A stretch of DNA of 64,000 bases from Sparassis latifolia (taxonomy: Eukaryota > Basidiomycota > Agaricomycetes > Polyporales > Sparassidaceae): positions 2,728,001 to 2,792,000 of the forward strand of contig CM031558.1 in NCBI GenBank assembly GCA_018466975.1, written 5' to 3'. Position 1 is the stretch's first letter; each line of letters opens with the position of its first letter. Shown here piece after piece: positions 56,576 to 64,000 of this stretch. A model generated the notes under the pieces. It was given only the letters and a program-made list of their open reading frames with translations, did not search any database and had not been told where the DNA came from. Made by a program: the position numbers and the translations under genes.

Positions 56576-57166
56576 CTGTGGTGTGGTTAGTATACTAGTA
56601 CACCGCGGAAAATAAAGAATGATAATTTGAGGTTGTGCCCTGTCCGAGTGATCAAGAAGCTGGGATTGAGAATCCAATAAGAAAGGTCCTGTCGACCTTC
56701 GAGTTTCCGAATGAGCAACCGTCAATTGACCGGAAGCTCGAGTCAACGTCGGCACGTGATCTTTATTTGAGGTGACGGAATACCTTGGGCGAAGTGCCGC
56801 CACCAAGCTCGGAGTGAGATTTTGGTAAGCCTGGAGTGTGATGGAGAGGTCATAATCACAACATTGTCATTGAGGATTGTGGCAGCAAGTCTAAGTACTT
56901 CCATAAGGACATACACTGTCTTGAGAAAAGGCCGGTTTGACTTTCACTTGAGATGCCTTATTACATGGGCCAGATATACCTGTCCATAGCTGGCGGTCCA
57001 TTCTTGGCACCCGCATCAGACCCCGCCGGCTCCCAGTACAGAATGTAGAATGAATCACATTTATATCGTTCTAATACATACAGGTACGCACACTCGATGA
57101 ACCCTGCGCCAACGCCCGATGAACCCTTTGCCAATGCCCGATGAACACTGCACCAATTCATATCCG
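56576..57166. other. Unassigned region left of the Plavaka-like element
   Basis: No confident feature. The left end of the transposon should lie here or slightly further left, but no terminal repeat matching the right side was identified. Confidence 0.35.
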
Positions 57167-58532
57167 TCAATCCTGCACTCGGCTCTCTGAAGCAGCATTG
57201 AGGTCTTGAATGAACACAGGCAGCGCGCTGGCTGCAGTGAGTGGATATGTCGAATTGTCGGGCTCTCCATATGTGATCCTGTCGTTGTTGTAGACCGCCT
57301 GGTAAGCACTGCATCAGAATGTGAGCACTGCGACAAATCGTGAGAAGTGGAGAACTTACTCGCGGATCATGCCCGGCGTCTTGCATTTCTCGCGAATTTC
57401 TTTCATCAACGAATCCACCTTAGTCCAGAATTCGTCCTCTTTGAGACCCGAGAACTTGACGAGAATGAACCGCTTTCGAGCAATATGTATTAGATAATGG
57501 CACACCGAACTGGATAGGTAACTTACAATGTATGCGAGCCTGATGTACAGCGCCACTGTCAGGCGTGCACTACAAGTCTTGATGCACGCATGGGTGAGTG
57601 CAACGATGTTGCGGATGGAAGAATCGGACTTGATGGACATGGTAATCTGTAATGTGCTGCAGTGCCAGTGAATGTGATGTGATGCAAAATCAGTAAATGA
57701 GATGCACCTGAGTCTTTACATGGTTGCGCCACTCCGTGAGACCCTTGCCGAGAACTGTTCGGATAATACCACAGCGACCGGTTTCCTGATCGGGCGGCAG
57801 CTGCGAAATGTTCAGTCACCGCATTGCACCCTGCAGAACATTAGACCACAGACAAGATGCACAGAAGTGTGACTTACCAGGATATTGGCGGGGTTAGATG
57901 CACTGCGATATGAGATTATACTTGGGGACAGTATGTAGGAATGTGCATAGTCAAGTAGGGTGACCTGGGCAGGATTTTTGTGAGTTAAACCCGGAATATG
58001 GAAATGGTGGATTGCGCACCGTTAAGGTGCCCGGAACCTTGTACTCACTATCCCGAGACAACCTCGAAAGGTGGTCACGACACTCCAACAGCAATGTGTA
58101 CGTGAAGATGGTGTGTTGTATGAGACGCGTGGCCTATAAGGGATCATGTCAACAAGACTGCACGAGGAAGAGTAACAAAATTACCTCTGTGAATCAAGCC
58201 AGTTCCGACTCGGAGTCAGATGTCAGATTGCGCTGTCATTTCAAGCGCTGGCCGAACTCAACAGCATCGATGTGGTTGCCGTAATCTTCGCCCTCAAACT
58301 CTGCACGCATTCAACGGATGTCATGCTGGGCATGCGAAGAGTCCAAGTTGACATGTTGATCTTCATCAGATTCCGGGCCACTTGAAGATGAACGGCCGGG
58401 AGTGGTGCGAAGTTCGGAGACAGTCACTTGGATTTGAGAGATGAAGTCAAGAACAGAATGCTCGGGAGTCTCGGTGTCCAAGTGCTCAGATTGTTGCAAA
58501 AGCATGGGGTCAATGGGAATGTCTGCAGACAT
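57167..58532 (-). CDS. Accessory gene of the Plavaka-like transposon
   Basis: Minus-strand pieces join across short introns: start MSADIPIDPMLLQQSEH (58532); a middle exon LLDYAHSYILSPSIISYRSA (about 57880-57970); LPPDQETGRCGIIRTVLGKG (about 57730-57805); SIKSDSSIRNIVALTHACIK to IRLAYI; FILVKFSGLKEDEFWTKVD to GMIRE; and a last exon VYNNDRITYGEPDNSTYPLT ending SRVQD at 57167. The last junction needs a one-base shift, so the gene may be slightly broken, and the join after exon 1 is unclear. It is divergent from the transposase with a gap of about 200 bp. Function unknown; no DNA-binding motif was seen. Confidence 0.5.
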
Positions 58533-58736
58533 GGCTCGAAGATGGCGGGTGGATGGGAGAAAGTGAACAAGTCAAAATCACGCAGCGCGGATCTGCTAAA
58601 CTTGGGCCAATTTGGTGACATGTGACACTGTGATGTCACTGCAACCGTTCATCGTGGCCATTGCCACCGACTGCTTATTGACTGCCACATAACTCTTCTA
58701 CGACTTGAACATTCCTCTGCTTCTCAAAACTTCAGT

Positions 58737-61700
58737 ATGCCTGGACGAAAACCACAAGACCTGTCAGACTGTAAGCATGATTATTAGATACATTAATACA
58801 TTTTGGCACTTACATTGGTTTACAGACATTGACGAGGATCCTGCGACCAACAAAGTTCACTGTCGTATATGCAAGCAGGCTGACTTATCTGGGTATGGAA
58901 CCTGGATAGGTCGCAAATCCCTCAGACAACATCTTAATTCAGCAGCTCATGCAGCAAATGTGGCATGTCAGAATGAAGAGCGAGCACGTGCAGAACGTAC
59001 TCGAGAAAATCTTGAGCACCCATACCTCCAAGCAGGATCTTTAAAGCTCCAGTCTGCAGCATCGTACCTGAACTCATCTGCGAAGATCGACAGCAAGGTT
59101 ATTTTGCAAGAGGATATAAATGGGATTTCTATACACGACTCCGACATGCCAATGTTCACTGTGGAGGAGTTAGATGCATATTTTCCTAGAGTAGATGATA
59201 ATGCCCACCTGAAATCTCAAGAGCTATTGCGCCGAGAATGTGAACTTCTTGCATTACAGGCAGAAGAAGAGGAACTTGGTGCATTTGGAGAGGATGCGAC
59301 AGTTTCAAATGTGGTTCAGGAGTTTCAATCTTTGGGTAGGGTCCACATCATACTGATATACTGCTAAATCTCACAAAAATCCTAATAGGTATAGATGGGG
59401 AAGAAGGAGATGAAGAAGACATACATGAACAGTTTACAGGGGTACCAGTGGAGCATGATTTTGCACCATATGGGAACAAAACGGTGCATTTATATCTAAC
59501 TGATCTCAACAACTAAGAAGGCCCTGACCATGTGCCTTTCTAACAGATGTTTCTACTTGATGTCCTGGATAATCTTCCACGATTACATTTATCTAGCAGT
59601 CAGCTTAAGATGATCCTTTGGATTATGCAACAGGTTGGTGCCAAGAATGTCCCCTCTTTCAAGGCATTTCATCAGATGCAAAATCATCTTCGCTCTCTGT
59701 GCGGTGTTACAACTTTACCACAAAAGTCATCATTGAGAAATCATTTTTATGTCAATGATCCCAGGGATATTATTAGTATGGTACGTCCTGCCATCCTTTA
59801 TTATTATTGTATATTTATAGAGTGATTGTAACTGCAGGACTTTGCCAATCCAGAAGTGGCACCTTACATCAATATCTGGCCAGAGATCACAGATGGTCCA
59901 GTTTCAGAAACATGGCAGGCTGAGCGTTGGAAAAAGGTCCCTCTGGATCTACTGACACCCGCTGCACGCTCAGCATCAGGTTCTAAGCAGTTCTATGTTA
60001 ATGAATTAAATGAACTACAAGATGGTCGACTTGTAATCCTAATTATTTGGATGCAGCGATATGGAGAGCTTCATGCAGATTGTCGTTTAGTGCACATAAT
60101 GCCTGATAAGGTATGTTGCTGTTCTTATCAAGATTACTGAATACTTATACTTTCTTTGACTTTAACACAGAAACTTCATGTTGATAAAGCATCTGAAGTT
60201 ATCAGTATTCCACTCACAGCATTTTGCTACAATTATTTTGACATACTAAGCAGAGGTCCTATCTCATTTATTGGTGAGTGGATTTTTTTTCCATAAAGCA
60301 CTGTTTACTTATGTAAATTCATAGAGTCATGCCACACCTATGCTAGTAACATGCCAAATCCACTACGACAACTCGCAGAGGATAAAGACTTAGTAACAGT
60401 CTTTATTCCGCTGTGGGCAGATGATGTTTCCAGTGCCCGATCTAAGCAATATCAAAAGCATGTGAATGTCTACATGGTCAATTCAAATCTTCCTGGTCGT
60501 CTACTTCAACAGGAGTATTTTGTCAAATTTGTGTCTACGTCACCACATGCCTCTGCATCAGAACAATTTGAAGCTATAATGCCTCTTGTGCAGTATGTCT
60601 ACATTGACTTATTATCAATATATGCTAATTTATGCTTCTCAGGGAGAGTCAAAAAAAACCAGTTCGATGTTATAATGCGACTACTAATCGACATGCACGA
60701 GTCAGGTTAATTGTACCAGCATTACCTGCAGATAATTCACAGCAGGCTGAAGAAGCATCACATATTGGAATGAATGCCAACTGCAAGTGTCGACGATGTA
60801 AAGCAGGAGGTTCTCATGAGGTTCAAGAGTCAGATGAAGGCTATCATGCCTTGCATGAGGTAAGCATTATTTGGGCAAAGTGTTATTGTTGCTTATTTTT
60901 AATTTTTATAAAGCCTGGTGAATTACGAAATGTTATGGAAACTAGAGAGGCGGTAATTAGCAACTGAAACTTGCTGCACTTGGAGTTGCACAGAAGGTTG
61001 CTGATCATCAAACTGTCACTGGAGTTAAAGACAAGATTGCACAACATTGGATTGAGCAGCTTATTAAGAAGGCTCGCGAAATCAAAGCTACAGAACCAGG
61101 TCGTTCATCTGAATCAATTTCAGATGAACTTGCAGAATGGCTTAAGTCAGAGACTGCACAGCCATTCAGTCCTCTTTTAACAATTTCAAGTATGTTTAAT
61201 TGTTGGATTTTAGTTGGAGTGTGCCTAACTTCTTTTTAGCCCTTGATCCTACTCAAGATACACCAGTGGAACTCCTGCATACTATATTACTTGGTCTCAT
61301 CAAATATTCATGGTATTCTCTTCACACCTCATGAACAGAGGCCAATCAAGATCTCTTTACCATGCGTCTTCAAGCCACAGATATTCAGGGTCTCAGTATT
61401 CCACCAATACGGGCATCATATATGATCCAGTACCGCAATGGTCTTATTGGCAAGCACTTCAAGACCATTATGCAGACAGCAACATTTCATGTGCATGACA
61501 TTGCAACACCTGCTCAATTCAAGGTTACAAAATTATTGGGAGAGCTTGGTGCTGTATTGTGGATACCAGAAATTGATAATATGGAGCAATATCTTGTGAG
61601 TAGAATCTTCACATCAATCTGCAGAATTTAATTTTTTTTAGCATGATCTAGGAACCTTGATTGACAATGCACTGGATGCATTTGATGATCTAGATCCTGC

Positions 61701-63003
61701 TCGAATCCTTGTTGAGGGCAAGCTACATGTCTTGAAACACATCTTGGTCGATATACGACGATTCGGACCTGCAATATGCTTCTCCACTGAGATCTTCGAG
61801 TGCTTTAATGCAATCTTTCGCATGTGCTCAGTTCTTAGTAATCATCAGGCTCCTAGCCGTGATATTGCTCATAAACTTGCTGATATAGATCGAGTGAAGC
61901 ACATACTCAGTGGTGGATACTGGTTGCAGCATCAAGCACATGTTCAAGCTGGCAAGGATGTACGGTCGCTTCTCAAGCAGCAGCCTATTATTCAACGTCA
62001 CTTGGGTTGGACACCTGATAAGCCTTTCACTCCAGGTTCTGTAAAATTGTATCCTCAGAGCAAGCACAAGACATGTCATGCCTCAGAAATGCTGGCCTTT
62101 TCATCCAACAATATTGCTGAACTAGGACTGGCCCCAACATCATTGTGGAATGATGCAGTGTATGTCACAGCTCAATCTGGAGACATATGTAAAGTGGGTG
62201 CTTGGGTGGTTGCAATACCTTCAGTATGTTATTCCTTTAATCCAATCAAATAGATCTGACAAGGAAATTGATAATAGAGAGACCAAGAGAATATGATTGG
62301 ATGCATAGCGGAAATTCTAGTTGCTGATGGTGCAGAGTCAACAACAGCATTCGTCACATTGGACACATTCCTTATAGGTGACTCACTGCATTCAAATGCC
62401 AATTTTGCGACGACCCTCCACAACTCAAAAAACATATCATGTTGTTCCATCTAAGGTATGTTGTATTTTATTATCAGATGGGACTCACAGGCTGATTGAA
62501 TGTTACAGGCAATCCACTTTATACTGAATGTGCAACATGATTGTTGCACTTGCACCTGTCAACCAACTGCTTCCCGACCCATCTTGCAGGAAAGAGAAGT
62601 CACTGGAAGAGTAACACGCACCATATTTCACAATGAGGACAGCCGCTTCATCATAAATACCCATGCCCTACACAACAGTCACCTCCTGCGTCGCTGCCTC
62701 CCCCGCGCACTCACTGCTCCACGGCCACTCATCGAGAACAGAGTAAAATGGCATGCCGAGCTTGCATCTGATGTGTGCATTAACAGAGACAAAAAGCGAG
62801 CTGAAACCAGAGCCAAAGCTGCTGCGACCCGGGCACGAAACAAGGCAACAAAAGCAGCACAGGCAGCTCAACCGGAGCGAGTTCAAGAGCTTAAGCAAAG
62901 ACAAGCAGACGAGTTGGAATCAGAGGCCATGGAACAGAGTGATGTATTGGACATGGATGTAGATACTGAGCAGAGACCAAGAAAGAGACGCAGAGGTGAG
63001 TGA
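58737..63003 (+). pseudogene. Plavaka-like (CMC-type) transposase, recently inactivated
   Basis: Starts MPGRKPQDLSD with a first intron at 58771-58825, followed by a zinc-finger-like CRICKQADLSGYGTWIGRKS with downstream His residues. Conserved blocks in order: [158 protein letters not shown], and a C-terminus with HALHNSHLLRRCLPRALTAP. At least nine introns. Two lesions: a frameshift near 60962 (VISN then QLKLAALG in another frame) and TGA at 61332-61334 where the family has Trp. Assignment to Plavaka/CMC is from remembered motifs; the subfamily is uncertain. Confidence 0.75.
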
Positions 63004-63183
63004 ATGCCGTCAGGTGCGCATCACATGATGGTCAAAATCTCGAGAATGTGTCAAGTATAATGTAGCATTGAGAATCCAAGATAGCATAGAGACCAATTGA
63101 AGTGAAATATTGCACTGAGGATGTTGCGGGGCATGCTGAAAGCCAGAGTTGGAAGCACCAGTTAGGGTCAGTCCCAGACAATA

Positions 63184-63789
63184 GGGGGAGTCAAAGTTGG
63201 CGATTCTGGGGCAATTCAGAGTTTCTCCGAGCACCGATTCTGACGACGATTTTGCATCCAGAATCGACTCAGAATCAGAATCGGACGTGAATCGCGTCGA
63301 ATCGTCGAATCACCTCTGGAGGTGCTTCTACCTCAGAATCGCCGATTCTCGCACCTCGATTCTTGTTCCTTTGTATCTACTACTACAAAATTTGTAATCA
63401 TTAGAAACAACTACTTATCCTCCATAGAATCCATAATAGATTCGTGCTCTGGTGATAATATATGGGCTGTGACCTTATTTTCAATAATTTTTCACATAAT
63501 TCTCGGTACTTTCTGATTCAGAGGTTCCACGCCTTCCTTACTGTTCACTCATATTAACAGCATAGGGTGATAGCTTGTTGCACCCCTTAATAAAGAAGCT
63601 ATGTCTGTCTATTTCCTCGACAGTACAGCACAGCAAAATCCTCACCGGGATCAGCACAAAATCGCGAGAAACACCTGCGAGGAATTGGGGTGGTCAAAAT
63701 TGATAGAATTTTCACACGATTCAGTTCACCGAAATCGACTCAGAATCGCCACCAGAATCGTTCACAGAATTGTCAACTCTGACTACCCC
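63184..63789. mobile_element. Inverted-repeat element with TA target site, 606 bp
   Basis: Ends GGGGGAGTCAAAGTTGGCGA and the complement of GGGGTAGTCAGAGTTGACAA, flanked by TA (63182-63183, 63790-63791). Inside, GATTCTG/AGAATCGACTCAGAATC motifs repeat at both ends (63260-63350 and 63715-63765). It encodes no transposase. It begins 180 bp after the Plavaka-like transposase stop. Confidence 0.75.
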
Positions 63790-64000
63790 TAATAGAGCAT
63801 GGTGGCCCAAATGTCGAATGAAGCTTACTACCAAATCTCGGAGGAACTTAGACACGCAATGTCCATGTGATATATTGATGCCATCTCAGAACATTGTCAA
63901 GCCTTCAAATATATCTCTAAGCTATGCTACAACCTCACTCAATCCTTCAAGCTCAGAATTGGTACACTATTTAGCCCATCTATCGCGACAACCTCAGCTT
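63790..64000. other. Window end, unassigned
   Basis: No feature recognised. It could include the right end of the Plavaka-like element. Confidence 0.3.

Noticed and set aside
57000..63100. Plavaka-like element as the source of the CATCAG MITEs
   Set aside because: Attractive because of the 2-bp target repeats, but no CATCAG end was found near either side of the element in this window.

Overview
The window is nuclear DNA of a filamentous basidiomycete, most likely an Agaricomycete. Genes are cut by many short GT-AG introns (about 48-65 nt). The families present are typical of that class: FunK1-type kinases, a reducing polyketide synthase with a terminal reductase, basidiomycete hAT, Copia and Plavaka-like transposons, and short non-autonomous elements. 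No organellar, bacterial or tRNA/rRNA genes were seen.

Layout. 1-5225: 3' part of a reducing polyketide synthase (dehydratase, decayed enoyl-reductase region, ketoreductase, carrier domain, terminal thioester reductase). 5777-6898: conserved gene of unknown function. 6899-8475: gene-poor DNA with a 12-bp tandem repeat. 8476-14526: three LovC/toxD-like trans-enoyl-reductase genes on the minus strand (A and B broken, C intact). 15330-20640: a nest of transposons (MITE inside hAT, hAT inside Copia). 21083-24812: broken FunK1 kinase carrying a 1.46-kb insertion. 24.8-30.2 kb: fold-back element, RecQ-like fragment and two possible small secreted proteins. 30273-32508: intact FunK1 kinase. 33564-34980: AN1 zinc finger fused to an APH-type kinase. 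36005-39770: enoyl-reductase copies B' (broken) and C' (intact). 40351-41620: decayed APH relative. 42213-44410: third FunK1 copy (broken). 48008-49419: second AN1-APH gene. 51221-52499: enoyl-reductase copy B'' (broken). 54437-55502: a separate kinase-like gene. 56.1-63.8 kb: a hairpin MITE, a Plavaka-like transposon with a divergently transcribed accessory gene, and another inverted-repeat element.

The main structure is a tandem, partly decayed array of a multi-gene unit: FunK1 kinase, AN1-APH kinase, enoyl reductase B, enoyl reductase C. Homologous blocks are 10.34-15.0, 35.83-40.28 and 51.0-53.5 kb (reductases); 32.84-35.86 and 47.31-50.27 kb (AN1-APH); 20.87-25.65 and 42.0-47.27 kb (FunK1). 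In each block type at least one copy is broken except AN1-APH, where both are open. Beside a polyketide synthase whose own enoyl-reductase region looks dead, the intact reductases C and C' are candidates to supply enoyl reduction in trans. That is inference; no pathway product can be read from the sequence.

A second theme is a family of elements that all begin CATCAG and end CTGATG. Three of them are flanked by a 2-bp direct repeat, and the empty sites can be checked against paralogues or a restored reading frame.

Block identities, splice sites and indels were found by eye, so boundaries are approximate unless a junction is described.
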